From the NCBI GenBank assembly GCA_042408595.1, contig JBHOQX010000044.1, positions 7,287 through 71,286 of the forward strand: DNA of 64,000 nt, in the 5' to 3' direction. The position numbers and the translations under genes were made by a program. The stretch's first letter is position 1. Every line of letters begins with the position of its first letter. Under the pieces are notes generated by a model. That model did no database searches. It had not been told where the DNA came from and saw only the letters and a program-made list of their open reading frames with translations. Positions 25,100-34,175 of this stretch are shown one piece after another. The DNA comes from JBHOQX01 sp042408595. GTDB lineage: Bacteria; Chloroflexota; Chloroflexia; Chloroflexales; Roseiflexaceae.

Positions 25100-26758
25100 T
25101 TATAGTACTTGTGCCATTTGCCTGCTCCTCCGAAGCGCTTCCATCAATCCGGATTGCAGCGTGGCGTGGGTCGCCATACCGTGGAGGGTGACGCCAAGCT
25201 GCACGATCGTCGCCGCAACCTCTGGCCGAATGCCGACGAGCGTGACCTGACAGCCGAGAAGTTGGGCGGCCTGCGCGGCGTGGAGCAGCCCAAGAGCAAC
25301 GTGGGTGTCGACCACCGGCACAGCAGTGATGTCGAGCAGCACAAGCCGGAGGCGCTCGTGCTCAATGCCCTGAAGCAGGCGTGTTTGCAGTCGCTGCAGG
25401 CGATCACTATCGAGCGCACCAACGATCGGAAGCACCGCGATCCGATCCAAGAGCGGAATGAGCGGTACCGAACTCTGACGCAATTGCTCGCTCAGCATGT
25501 CGCGCTCGGAGAGCGTTGTGCGCAGAGCATCAAGCGTAGCTTGCAAGTTTTGGGTGCGCTCCTCAATGCGCGACTCGAGCGTATGGTGAGCTTCTTCTAA
25601 TTGTGCCACCATGTGGTTAAAAGCTGTGCCCAGTTGGCCGATCTCATCCTCTCCAGTGATCGGCACGCGTTGTCGTAGATCACCACGAGATACCTGGGCA
25701 ACCGCTCGCCTGAGCGCCAGAAGTGGCCGGGTGATCACTTGGCTGGCTACGGCCCCCAACGTGATGATGCCGACCGCTACTATCAGGCCAATCAACAGGG
25801 TTCCTTTCCACAGATTCACGACAGGCGCGAGAGCTTCGTCGCGCTGCTGGGTAGCGATAGCGATCCACCCGAGACCGCGATAGTGAGAGTAGCCGTAGAA
25901 CGCAGCCGTGCCGGCGAGCCGCGCCGGGTCGAACCACATGCGCCCGAAGGTCTGGTCCATCGTTCTGCTCCAGATGGCCTGGCGTTGTTCCTGGCTGAGC
26001 AGGATACGATCCCGCAGAACCATTTCGCGCTTTGGCGAGCTGAGGATGAGGCCGTCTTTGTTGATAAGGGTGATATCCAAGCTGCGCGCGCCGCTTGCCC
26101 GTGGCGAGTCGAGGGTACTGGTCGCTAGGGTGCGGATCACATTCCAATCGAGAAAGGCACTCCACACCCCGATCGTCGCACCGCGTTCGTCACGGATTGG
26201 ATAGGAAAGGGTGATCACGCGTCCCGACTCGGGATCGCTGCTGAGCAGCATGGGTTCAACGTAGAGATCGGAAACGTAGCTCTGGCCGGCCGGCAACGGC
26301 CGATCGAGCCAGATGCGAAACCACTCTTTGTCGGCGACCGAGCGTCCAACTAGGTTGGGAATGTTGGCAAATTCATCAGCGGTGTTCATCGCACGGATGA
26401 TCCCTTGGCGATCGACGGCAACCATCACAATGTAGATCGGACTGTAGGTGTGGACCAAGTTGTTCATCACCGGGGTAAGTTGCGTGGGATCAAGCGTGCG
26501 CGCCTCGCTCATTGCCGCAAAGGTTTGGATGTCATTGACCCGGTCGAACATCATGCGGTCGATCTTTTCGGCCGCTGTCGTCGCAATATCGTCGAGCCGA
26601 TCACCGATCTGGCCTTCAAGCGTGTTGGCGGCAAAATAGGTGCCGAGCGCTCCCATCAGCAGAATGGCCAGGAGCCCTGTGACCAGCAGCAGAGCGGTGA
26701 GGCGCCGCTGAAGGGATGTCGTGAAGACGCCGCGCGTGATGGTGTGCAGGATCGCCAT
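25100..26758 (-). CDS. Membrane sensor: Cache-HAMP-STAS protein (RsbR-like output)
   Basis: The 552-residue protein has a first membrane helix (about 18-40), an extracellular dCache-like domain of about 230 residues (TFAAMSEARTLDP, VGRSVADKEWF, PIRDERGATIGVWSAFLDWN), a second helix near 290-310 and a HAMP segment (RPLLALRRAVAQVSRGDLRQRVPI). A coiled coil with LESRIEERTQNLQATLDAL and a C-terminal STAS domain of about 110 residues follow. The STAS part has LLDITAVPVVDTHVALGL, where the Thr after the Asp can be phosphorylated in stressosome proteins. There is no kinase or methyl-accepting domain. It probably passes an external ligand signal to a partner-switching cascade. ATG 26758 follows GGAGAAAC. 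Confidence 0.87.
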   Translation of the reverse strand: MAILHTITRGVFTTSLQRRLTALLLVTGLLAILLMGALGTYFAANTLEGQIGDRLDDIATTAAEKIDRMMFDRVNDIQTFAAMSEARTLDPTQLTPVMNNLVHTYSPIYIVMVAVDRQGIIRAMNTADEFANIPNLVGRSVADKEWFRIWLDRPLPAGQSYVSDLYVEPMLLSSDPESGRVITLSYPIRDERGATIGVWSAFLDWNVIRTLATSTLDSPRASGARSLDITLINKDGLILSSPKREMVLRDRILLSQEQRQAIWSRTMDQTFGRMWFDPARLAGTAAFYGYSHYRGLGWIAIATQQRDEALAPVVNLWKGTLLIGLIVAVGIITLGAVASQVITRPLLALRRAVAQVSRGDLRQRVPITGEDEIGQLGTAFNHMVAQLEEAHHTLESRIEERTQNLQATLDALRTTLSERDMLSEQLRQSSVPLIPLLDRIAVLPIVGALDSDRLQRLQTRLLQGIEHERLRLVLLDITAVPVVDTHVALGLLHAAQAAQLLGCQVTLVGIRPEVAATIVQLGVTLHGMATHATLQSGLMEALRRSRQMAQVL

Positions 26759-27046
26759 CGTGTTTCTCCGGGCAGGATCGGTGGACAGATCACCAGGGGG
26801 CACTGCTCGACACGCCGTGTGCCGCAACTTTCTTGACATACGCCGTGGTGGTTCGACCTACGAGCACCAGGCTCACCGGTGGAGGTGAGTCACGTCATGC
26901 TGGTGGCAATGGTAGCGGTAGCCGAAGCCGGTAGGCAACCAGCCAGGATCGAGAGCCTACCTGATAGCACCTTTAGGTAGCATGATGGCACACCGCGCGC
27001 CTCAGGATGATCACAGTTCTGAATCAAATTGTGAGGAACAACAAGG

Positions 27047-27442
27047 ATGGGTGCAATTCATCATCAGAGCGCCGCCCCCGACGCCCCAACATGGGACTAC
27101 CTGACCGTGCCGGTTAAGGAGTACACCAGCGGGGGGGCAACGCCTGGCGCAACTCGGCGTATTTTGATCGGCCACGCTGAAGGGGCGGATGACTTTATCA
27201 TTCGCTACTTCACCTTGCCTCCAGGGGGGCACTCAGCGCTTGAGAGCCATCCGCACCAGCATGGCGTGGTGATTGTCCAAGGGCAAGGACGCGTGCTGCT
27301 CGGCGATACCTGGACTCCGATCGGCGTCGGCGATGTGGTCTACGTTGCCCCCAACGAGCAACATCAGTTCAAAGCCGATCCGAATCAACCACTCGGCTTT
27401 CTGTGCGTCATCCCTGCATGGGCCAAGCGACCGCAACCCTGA
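27047..27442 (+). CDS. Cupin-2 domain protein
   Basis: This 131-residue single cupin barrel has motif 1 as G-x5-H-x-H-x5-V-I-V-x-G (GGHSALESHPHQHGVVIVQGQG) and motif 2 as GDVVYVAPNEQHQF. The three His and a Glu are placed to bind one metal. The short sequence after motif 2 (PLGFLCVIPAWA) is common in small cupins of unknown function. AAGG precedes the ATG. It is divergent from the sensor gene and lies at the right edge of the lower-GC block, so it may be a sugar- or metal-linked isomerase, but nothing confirms this. Confidence 0.82.
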   Translation: MGAIHHQSAAPDAPTWDYLTVPVKEYTSGGATPGATRRILIGHAEGADDFIIRYFTLPPGGHSALESHPHQHGVVIVQGQGRVLLGDTWTPIGVGDVVYVAPNEQHQFKADPNQPLGFLCVIPAWAKRPQP

Positions 27443-27794
27443 GTCGGCGACAGACAAGTCCTGTGGTTGGGCAGAGGCGTCCGCGTCTCTGCGCCGCCGT
27501 GGAGGAGCGTGCCCCTGACGGCGCAATCGTCGTGCCGCGCGCCACGGTGCGGCGCGCGTCGATGTCAATTCACGTGGAGTGATCGGCGGTATGAGGCCGT
27601 TTGCGGCACCACGCCATCGATCAGGGTAGCCGGAGCGTGGTTATACCTGCCCGAGCTGTGGCGGCTGATGGTCGGCCATGACCTCGACGCGCGCCAGTCT
27701 GTGCCGGTACAACCGAGTTGCCTACACCGTGGGTTATGGTGCTCGCTCCGTGCCGGGCGGCATGGTATACTGCATCCGCGCACAGGAGGCCGGT
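27443..27794. other. Gap before the toxin-antitoxin pair
   Basis: GC rises again here. An open stretch reading AWLYLPELWRLMVGHDLDAR around 27635-27695 looks like a fragment of a lost gene, but no start or full domain is visible. A -10-like TATACT (about 27766) precedes the antitoxin start. Confidence 0.35.
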
Positions 27795-28114
27795 ATGCAG
27801 CGTACGATCGAAGCGATCATCCACCCGGACGGCACGGTCGAGCCGATCGAAGCGCTCGAGAGCCCGATGCCGCGGCGCGCGCTGCTGACCATCCTCGACG
27901 AACCGCCGGTCGGGCGGCCGCCCCACCCGCCGGCGATGAGCGCGCCCGGCTCGACGCGACCCTGCGCGCCGCCGGGCTGCTGGTCGTTCCAGAGGACATC
28001 CCGGAAGAGCTCCAGCTGCCATCCGAAGAGGGGCGAGCTGCGCTCGCACGCCGTATCCCACCGAGAACGCCGCTGTCCCGTCTTATCCTAGAAGAGCGCG
28101 ACGAGTCCTTTTGA
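27795..28114 (+). pseudogene. Antitoxin partner of the PIN toxin, split by a frameshift
   Basis: The first part (MQRTIEAIIHPDGTVEP, from ATG 27795 after AGGAGG) reads in one frame to about 27940. The second part, ERARLDATLRAAGLLVVP to LSRLILEERDESF, continues in another frame and ends in a TGA that overlaps the toxin ATG (TGATG at 28112-28116). Together they make the usual short antitoxin of PIN systems in this group. Joining them needs one extra base, or loss of two, near 27905-27945. A true mutation, recoding or a sequencing error are all possible. The call rests on the two halves fitting end to end and on the overlap with the toxin. Confidence 0.6.
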
Positions 28115-28578
28115 TGGCGCAATTGTACCTGGATAGCAGCGCCCTCGTAAAACGTTACGTCCGCGAGGCAGGTTCTACCTGGCTCCAGGCATTCCTGAGC
28201 GCGGGTCCCGGATACACTGTCGCTACCAGCCGCCTCAGCATCGTCGAAGTTGTCAGCGCGCTCAACCGGCGCGTGCCCGATGGCAGCATTCCGCCGATGG
28301 ACCACATCACTTTGCGGGATGATGTTCTAGTGCTCTGCCGGCGGGAGTATCGCATCGTCCCCGTCGCGGCCGCGCTGCTTGGCCGGGCGAGAGCGCTGCT
28401 CGAACGCCATCCCCGACGCGCCTGCGACGCGCTGCATCTCGCCTCAGCCCTCGCCGCCACCGGCCGCCTCATCGTCGCCGGCCAGCCCGTGCTGGCGTTC
28501 CTGGTGGCTGATGGCCGCCTGCTTGCCGCGGCGTCCGCTGAGGGGTTGCCGGTCGACCATCCGGAGCAGCAGCCCTGA
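28114..28578 (+). CDS. PIN-domain ribonuclease toxin (VapC-like)
   Basis: The 154-residue protein begins LYLDSSALVKRY, the first PIN Asp. It has Glu in SRLSIVEVVSALNRR and Asp in RACDALHLASALA, giving the acidic site that binds Mg for RNA cleavage. This subtype (LDSSALVKRY...EVVSAL) is common in Chloroflexota and cyanobacteria. ATG 28114 overlaps the antitoxin stop codon, so translation is coupled. The toxin is intact whereas its antitoxin reading frame is broken. Confidence 0.85.
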   Translation: MAQLYLDSSALVKRYVREAGSTWLQAFLSAGPGYTVATSRLSIVEVVSALNRRVPDGSIPPMDHITLRDDVLVLCRREYRIVPVAAALLGRARALLERHPRRACDALHLASALAATGRLIVAGQPVLAFLVADGRLLAAASAEGLPVDHPEQQP

Positions 28579-28593
28579 CGACAAGGAGCGCGT

Positions 28594-31500
28594 GTGCGCG
28601 TTCTCCGCTGGCTTGGGACGATCTGGATTGCGCTGTTGGCCGTGGCGGTTGCCGCCGCCGGGCTGGCGCTGCTCGCCCGCTTCGCGCTGCCCCTGCTCCC
28701 CGGCGCGCCCCCGGCGCTGCACGGCACGACGCCCGCCACCGGCGCAGCCGATGTGCCGCCGCGCACCACGATCACGCTGCGCTTCAGCGAGCCGATGAAC
28801 CCGCCGAGCGTGGCGCGGGCGCTGCGGCTGGAGCCGCCGGCGCCAGCCGCCCTGGCGTGGGATGCCGCCCGGACGACGCTCACGATCTCGCCGACCGCGC
28901 CGCTCGCGCCGGACACCACGTACACGCTGACCGTCGGCGCAACGGCGCAAAGCCGCCTGTTCCGCCCGCTCGCCGCGCCGGCGGTTGTGCGCTTCCGTAC
29001 CGCGCCCGCCCCCGCCGTAGTCGTGGCGCTCCCTCCGGACGGCGCGCGCGATGTGCCGCCGGACCAGCCGATTGTGCTGCGCTTCAGCCGCCCGATCGTG
29101 CCGCCGGACCGGATCGGCGCGGCGCGCCCACTGCCGGAGCTGCGCTTTGATCCGCCGCTTGACGGCCAGGCGACCTGGTTGAGCCCGACGACCGCGCTCT
29201 TCCGCCCGGATACACCGCTGCGCCCCGGCACCCGGTATGTCGCCACGCTCGATGCCGCGCTGGCCGACCTGGCAGGGACGCGGCTCGACCGGCCGTTCTC
29301 GTGGAGCTTCAGCACCCCCGCGCCGACGGTGCGCGCCGTCGCGCCGGTCGATGCCGCGCGCAACATCAGCCCGCGCGCGCCGCTGGTCATGCACCTCTCG
29401 CAGCCGTTCGACCCGGACGCGATCCAGGCCAGCCTCACGATCAGCCCGACGATCGCCGGTAGCGTCGCGGCGCAGACCCTCCCCGACGCGACGCAGGTGA
29501 TCACCTTTACGCCGGCCGGCGGCTGGCGACCCAACACGACCTACCGTGCCGAACTACGCCCCGGCCCGATCCCGCCCGGCGGCAATCTACCGCTGGCCGC
29601 GCCGGTGCGCTGGAGCTTCGAGACGGCGCCGGAGCCGCGGCTGATCGGGCAGTTCCCCGGCGCGGGGCAGGCGCTCCCGACCGGGCAGGAGATCCGCCTG
29701 ATTTTCAACACGCCGGTCGATCCTGAGTCGTTGCGCAAGGCGTTGCGCTTCACGCCGCCCGCCGGCGAGGTGCAGGTGACAGCGAGCGATACCGAGGCGC
29801 GCATCCGCGCCACGCTCCGCCCGGCGACCAGTTATACCCTGACCGTGGAGGCGAGCGCGACCGATCTGCTCGGGACGCCACTCGGGCGGGCGACGGCGCT
29901 GCCGTTGCGCACCGCGCCAGCCGCGCCCGCGCTCGACCTGCCGGAGATCCCCGGCCATGTCGCGACGCTCGCCCCGGGCACGCCGGGCATTCTGATGCGG
30001 CGGGTGAACCTGACCGGGCTGACCTTCGACCTGTACCGGCTGGATGAGGCGACGGCGGTGCGGACGCTCGATTTCCGCCCCGACGATTGGGCTGGCTTCA
30101 GCCCGGAGCGCTACGGCCAGGCGCTGGTGCGCTCGTGGACCGCGCGCCTGGCCGATCCGCCGGACGCGCCCGCCGAGTCGCGCGAGCCGCTGGCCGGGGC
30201 GGCGCCGCTGGAGGCCGGCATCTACTACCTGCGCGTGCGCACAGCGGAGGGGCCGCGCGCCGATGCGCTGCTGTTCGTCTCGCCCATCCGCCTGCTGTTG
30301 CAGCGCAGCGGCGCGATGCTGCTGATCTGGGCCGTCGACAGGGCGGGCGCACCGCGCGCCGGCCTACCGGTGACGCTCTACCAGGATGGTGTGCTGATTG
30401 GGCGCGGTACGACCGATGCCGGCGGGCGCTGGCTCGTGCCGCAGCCAGGGGGCGACCCGCGGCGGCCCTACCTGGCCCTGGCGGCAGGCGACGCTCCCGG
30501 CGTGGCGAGCAGCGCCTGGGCTGGCCCGTCGAGCCTGGAGCCGCTGCCACGCCGGGCGTTCCTGATGACCGACCGGGCGGCCTACGCGCCGGGCGAGCCG
30601 GTCGCCGTGGCCGGGTTCGTGCGGGGTACAGGCGACCCGCCACGCGCCGCGGCGCTGGCGCTGATCCGGGCCGCCACCGGCGAGCGTGTGGCCGCTCTGA
30701 GGCTGCTGCTCCCGCCGAGCGGGGTGCTGAGCGGGACGCTCACGCTGCCGCGCACTGCCGCGCCGGGCACATACCTGGCGACGGCGGAGGTCGCCGGGCC
30801 GCGGGTGACGGCCCCGCTGCGGGTAGCGCCGCCGCCGGACGCGCCGCTGCGGCTGGCGATCAGCGGGCCGGCGGAGACGCCGGCGGATGCGCCGGTGGCA
30901 CTGACGGTGGCCGCCGCGGGGCCGGCCGGGCTGCCGCTGGCCGGCGTGCCGGTCTCCTGGACGCTGACGGCCGAGCCGGCGGCGTTTGCTGTGCCGGAGG
31001 GCTACATCGCCGGGGACGACGAGCGCGTGGCGCCGCCGGCCGCGCCGCGCGCCGGGGCCGGCGTGACCGGCTCCGACGGGCGGCTGGTGCTCGTGCTGAG
31101 CGATACACTGCAGCTGGACGAGCCGCTGCGGTACCGCCTGGAGGCCCACGCGGCGCTGCCGGATGGGCCGGCCGCCGCGGCGACGCATGTCTACCGCCTC
31201 GTGCCGGCCGGCGTCGTGCCGGCGCTACGGCTGCCGAGCCGGCTGCTGGAGACGGGCCGCCCGGCGGAGATCGAGGTGCTGGCATTGGATGCCGGGGGCC
31301 AGCCGGCGCCGGGCGCGCCGCTGCGGGTCGAGGCGATCCGGCGTGTCTGGCCGCCCGGCGCGGCCCCTGGCGACCCGCCGCGCGAGGAGCGGGTGCTGAC
31401 GCGGGCGCTGCGCGCCGGGCCGGACGGGCGGGCGACGCTGCGGCTGGCGCTGGCCGCCCCGGGCGAGCACCGGCTGATCGTCAGCGCTGGCGGCGCGGCC

Positions 31501-33999
31501 CGGCGCGCGGCAGCCGCCGCGACGGTCTGGGTGGCCGGGCCAGGCTTCGACGGGTGGCGGCCGGCGGCGCCGGGGCAGGCCCGCCTGATCGCCGACCGCG
31601 ACGCCTACCGCCCCGGCGAGACAGCGCGCCTGCTGGCCGCGCCGGGCGTCGCGGAGGGCGCGGCGCTGCTGGCGCTGCGGGCCGGCGAGACGCTGACGGG
31701 GACGCTCCGCCCGATCCGTGCCGGCGAGGTGTTGACGGCGACGCTGCCGGCGACCGATGCGCCCGCCGCCGCCGTGGGGGTGGGGCTGCTGGGGCGCGAC
31801 GAGGCCCGGGCGGCCCAGGGCGTGCTGCCGCTGACCGGCGGCGGGCGCGCGCTGACGCTGACGCTTGCCGCCGACCAGGCCAGCTACGCGCCCGGCGCGA
31901 CGGCGGTGCTGACCGTGACGGCGCGCGGGGCGGATGGCAGCCCGGCCCCCGCCGACCTGATCCTGAGCGTGGTCCCCGCCGCAAGCGCGCCCGCGACCGA
32001 TCTGCCGGCGGCCTTCGCCGGAGCGCCGCCGCCGCCGATCGCGACGGCACTCGGGCCCGGACGCGCGGGACCGGACAGCCCCCTTGCGCTGCCGGGGCCG
32101 CCGGCATCCCCTGACTGTGGCGGCATGGCAGCGCCCATCCTCTGGCGGCCCGGCCTGCGCATCGGTACGGGCGGATCCTTCACAACAACGATCACCATGC
32201 CGTCGGAGCCTGTCCGCCTGCTGGCGCTGGCCTGGGCGGTGGGCGAGCCGGGCGGGGCGGCGCAGGCGGCGCTGCCGCTCGAAGTGCGCCGCCCGGTGTC
32301 GCTGGAGTTGCTGGCGCCGGCGTTGCTGCGGGCCGGCGACCGGTTCGAGCTCGCGGCGCGGCTGCGCAATGGCGGCCCGACGACACAGGCGATCACGCTG
32401 ACGCTCGCGACCGAGGGGGTGGCGCTGGCGGCGGGCGCAGACGGTACGGCGCGGGTGAGCATCCCGCCCGGCGAGGAAGTAGCGGTGCGCTGGCCGGCGC
32501 TGGCCGGGCCGGAGGGGCGCGCCCACGTGACGCTTCACGCCGCGCCGGATGCCGGGGCGCCGTTCGCGGCGGCGCGGATGGTCGAGATTCTGCCGCGCAG
32601 CGTGGCGGAGTTGGCGGGCGGCGGCGCGCTGGCGGAGGGAAGCGCAAGCGCGGCGATCGCGCTGCCGGCGGGCGCCAGGCCAGGGGTGCTGACGGTGGAA
32701 GTCGCGCCATCGGCGCGGGCGCTGGCGCGGGCGGTCGCGGCCGACCTGGCGCTGCGCCCGGCGCACAGCACGCTGGACGACGCCGGGATTCTGCTGATCG
32801 GCGCGGCGCTGAGCGAGACGCTGACGCTGGCCCCGGATGCGGTGGCGCGGCTGGAGGCAGGGCAGCACGCGGATGGGGGCTGGGGCTGGTGGCCGGCGGC
32901 GCCATCGGAGCCGCGGGCGACGCTGGCGGCGCTGGAGGCGCTGGCGCGGGCCCGGGCGGCGGGGGTGCCGGTGCGCGCCGCGACCGTCGAACGCGGGCTG
33001 GATGCGCTGGACGCGTTCAACCAGACAGCCGACGCGCCGGAGCTGCGCGCCTGGGCGGCCTATGTGCGCGGGCTGCTCGGGGCGGCGCTTCCACCAACGG
33101 CGCCGCCGGACGACGCGGCGGCGCTGGCCTACGCGCTGCTGGGGCAGCCGCCGGGCGCGGCGGCGCTGGCGGACCGGTTGGAGCAGCTGGCGGAGCGCGA
33201 CGAGCGCGGCGCCTACTGGCCGGCGAGCGCAGCGGGCGACCCGGTCAGCACGACCGGCCTGGCGCTGCTGGCGCTGGAGCGGCAGCGCCCGGAGAGTGCG
33301 ACGATCGGGCCGGCCCGCCGCTGGCTGGCCGCGGCGCTCCGCCCCGGCGGGTGGGGGGATGGGCTGGCGAGCGCCCGGGCGCTGGCCGGCTTGGCGGCAA
33401 GCGAGCCGGCGGGCGCAGGCGCGGGATACCGCGTGACGCTGAACGGTGTGGAGCTGGCGCGCGAGCCGGCGGCAGCGGGCGCGCCGGCGACTGTCCGCCG
33501 TGCGAGCGTGCCGCTGGCACGGCTCCAGGCGATGAACACGCTGGCGATGAGCGGGACGGGGTACCTCGCCTGGCGGCTGGCCGGGGCCGCGCCGGATGCG
33601 CCGCAGCCGGCGGGCGGGATCGCCCTGTTGCGCGAGTACCTCGACCCGGCGACCGGGCGGGCGCTGACGGAGCAGGTGCTGCGGCCAGGGCAGATCGTGC
33701 GGGTGCGGCTGACGGCGGTGGTCGAGACGCCACAGCGGGCGGTGCTGGTGGAGGATGCCCTGCCAGGTGGGGCGGGGCTGCTGGCAGCCTGGGGCGGCCC
33801 GCTGGCGTTCGCGGGCAGCGCGCCGGGGCGGCTGCTGTTCGCGGCGGCAGCACTCGCGCCCGGAGCGTACCAGCAGAGCTACCTGGTGCAGATCGGCGCG
33901 GCGGGCAGCTTCTACGCGCCCGCGCCCACCGCTCAGGCTAGGGATGGCCCGATGGCCCGCGGCAACAGCGCCCTGCTGGAGGTTGGAGTGCGGGAATGA
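28594..33999 (+). CDS. Alpha-2-macroglobulin family protein with N-terminal Ig-like repeats, no thioester
   Basis: A 1801-residue exported protein with an N-terminal membrane anchor (about residues 5-30). Four SbsA/Big_5-like domains follow (about 45-440), each with a ...P-x-[DN]-[GA]-A-x-[DN]-[VI]-x-P...I-x-[LM]-x-[FL]-[SN]-x-P pattern. MG-type domains come next (RAFLMTDRAAYAPGEPVAVAGFVRG; FTTTITMPSEPVRLLALAWAVGE). The alpha-alpha-barrel thioester-domain region (about 1385-1620) contains QHADGGWGWWP. The CxEQ thioester motif is absent, and the only cysteine in the stretch, near 1174, lies upstream. Bacterial A2Ms trap attacking proteases in the cell envelope; the thioester-less form would act without covalent capture. 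GTG 28594 follows AAGGAG. No pbpC partner is adjacent. Confidence 0.88.
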   Translation: MRVLRWLGTIWIALLAVAVAAAGLALLARFALPLLPGAPPALHGTTPATGAADVPPRTTITLRFSEPMNPPSVARALRLEPPAPAALAWDAARTTLTISPTAPLAPDTTYTLTVGATAQSRLFRPLAAPAVVRFRTAPAPAVVVALPPDGARDVPPDQPIVLRFSRPIVPPDRIGAARPLPELRFDPPLDGQATWLSPTTALFRPDTPLRPGTRYVATLDAALADLAGTRLDRPFSWSFSTPAPTVRAVAPVDAARNISPRAPLVMHLSQPFDPDAIQASLTISPTIAGSVAAQTLPDATQVITFTPAGGWRPNTTYRAELRPGPIPPGGNLPLAAPVRWSFETAPEPRLIGQFPGAGQALPTGQEIRLIFNTPVDPESLRKALRFTPPAGEVQVTASDTEARIRATLRPATSYTLTVEASATDLLGTPLGRATALPLRTAPAAPALDLPEIPGHVATLAPGTPGILMRRVNLTGLTFDLYRLDEATAVRTLDFRPDDWAGFSPERYGQALVRSWTARLADPPDAPAESREPLAGAAPLEAGIYYLRVRTAEGPRADALLFVSPIRLLLQRSGAMLLIWAVDRAGAPRAGLPVTLYQDGVLIGRGTTDAGGRWLVPQPGGDPRRPYLALAAGDAPGVASSAWAGPSSLEPLPRRAFLMTDRAAYAPGEPVAVAGFVRGTGDPPRAAALALIRAATGERVAALRLLLPPSGVLSGTLTLPRTAAPGTYLATAEVAGPRVTAPLRVAPPPDAPLRLAISGPAETPADAPVALTVAAAGPAGLPLAGVPVSWTLTAEPAAFAVPEGYIAGDDERVAPPAAPRAGAGVTGSDGRLVLVLSDTLQLDEPLRYRLEAHAALPDGPAAAATHVYRLVPAGVVPALRLPSRLLETGRPAEIEVLALDAGGQPAPGAPLRVEAIRRVWPPGAAPGDPPREERVLTRALRAGPDGRATLRLALAAPGEHRLIVSAGGAARRAAAAATVWVAGPGFDGWRPAAPGQARLIADRDAYRPGETARLLAAPGVAEGAALLALRAGETLTGTLRPIRAGEVLTATLPATDAPAAAVGVGLLGRDEARAAQGVLPLTGGGRALTLTLAADQASYAPGATAVLTVTARGADGSPAPADLILSVVPAASAPATDLPAAFAGAPPPPIATALGPGRAGPDSPLALPGPPASPDCGGMAAPILWRPGLRIGTGGSFTTTITMPSEPVRLLALAWAVGEPGGAAQAALPLEVRRPVSLELLAPALLRAGDRFELAARLRNGGPTTQAITLTLATEGVALAAGADGTARVSIPPGEEVAVRWPALAGPEGRAHVTLHAAPDAGAPFAAARMVEILPRSVAELAGGGALAEGSASAAIALPAGARPGVLTVEVAPSARALARAVAADLALRPAHSTLDDAGILLIGAALSETLTLAPDAVARLEAGQHADGGWGWWPAAPSEPRATLAALEALARARAAGVPVRAATVERGLDALDAFNQTADAPELRAWAAYVRGLLGAALPPTAPPDDAAALAYALLGQPPGAAALADRLEQLAERDERGAYWPASAAGDPVSTTGLALLALERQRPESATIGPARRWLAAALRPGGWGDGLASARALAGLAASEPAGAGAGYRVTLNGVELAREPAAAGAPATVRRASVPLARLQAMNTLAMSGTGYLAWRLAGAAPDAPQPAGGIALLREYLDPATGRALTEQVLRPGQIVRVRLTAVVETPQRAVLVEDALPGGAGLLAAWGGPLAFAGSAPGRLLFAAAALAPGAYQQSYLVQIGAAGSFYAPAPTAQARDGPMARGNSALLEVGVRE

Positions 34000-34084
34000 G
34001 AAAACTGTCAGCCGCGCCGTCTCGACAGCCGCGCGCCCGGCCGCTATAATCGTCCGTGTGGGCGGCGAACGCCGGAGGGCGGGC

Positions 34085-34165
34085 CGGCGGATCGCATGGC
34101 CGGATCGCCATCCACACGCCGGCTCACCCATCCATCGTACATCGCGCCATCCGTTCACCATCGCC
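34085..34165. repeat. Inverted GATGG-type repeat tract
   Basis: CCATCCATCGTACATCGCG and CATCCGTTCACCATCG are minus-strand versions of the GATGGACGATGG repeats near and inside purQ. They lie just upstream of the GTG start of the glycosidase gene. Confidence 0.5.
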
Positions 34166-34175
34166 CGGAGCGCAC

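Larger units (their letters stand above)
8371..27442. other. Lower-GC sugar/polyol block, possible genomic island at tRNA-Gly
   Basis: From just past the tRNA-Gly hairpin to the cupin gene, GC is visibly lower and codon use is less extreme than on either side; one sampled line, 17221-17280, is 35 of 60 G+C. The genes here form one functional set of kinases, dehydrogenases, an importer and a SorC regulator. A tRNA 3' end at the left edge is a common integration site. No integrase and no second copy of the tRNA 3' end were found, so transfer is inferred. Confidence 0.4.

Noticed and set aside
8336..27600. Attachment-site direct repeat of the tRNA-Gly 3' end
   Set aside because: I looked for a second copy of the T-arm/acceptor sequence near the right edge of the lower-GC block and found none.
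31225..34161. 978-residue open frame on the minus strand
   Set aside because: It lies opposite the alpha-2-macroglobulin gene, is extremely Arg/Gln/Pro-rich and shows no domain; GC-rich codon bias explains it.
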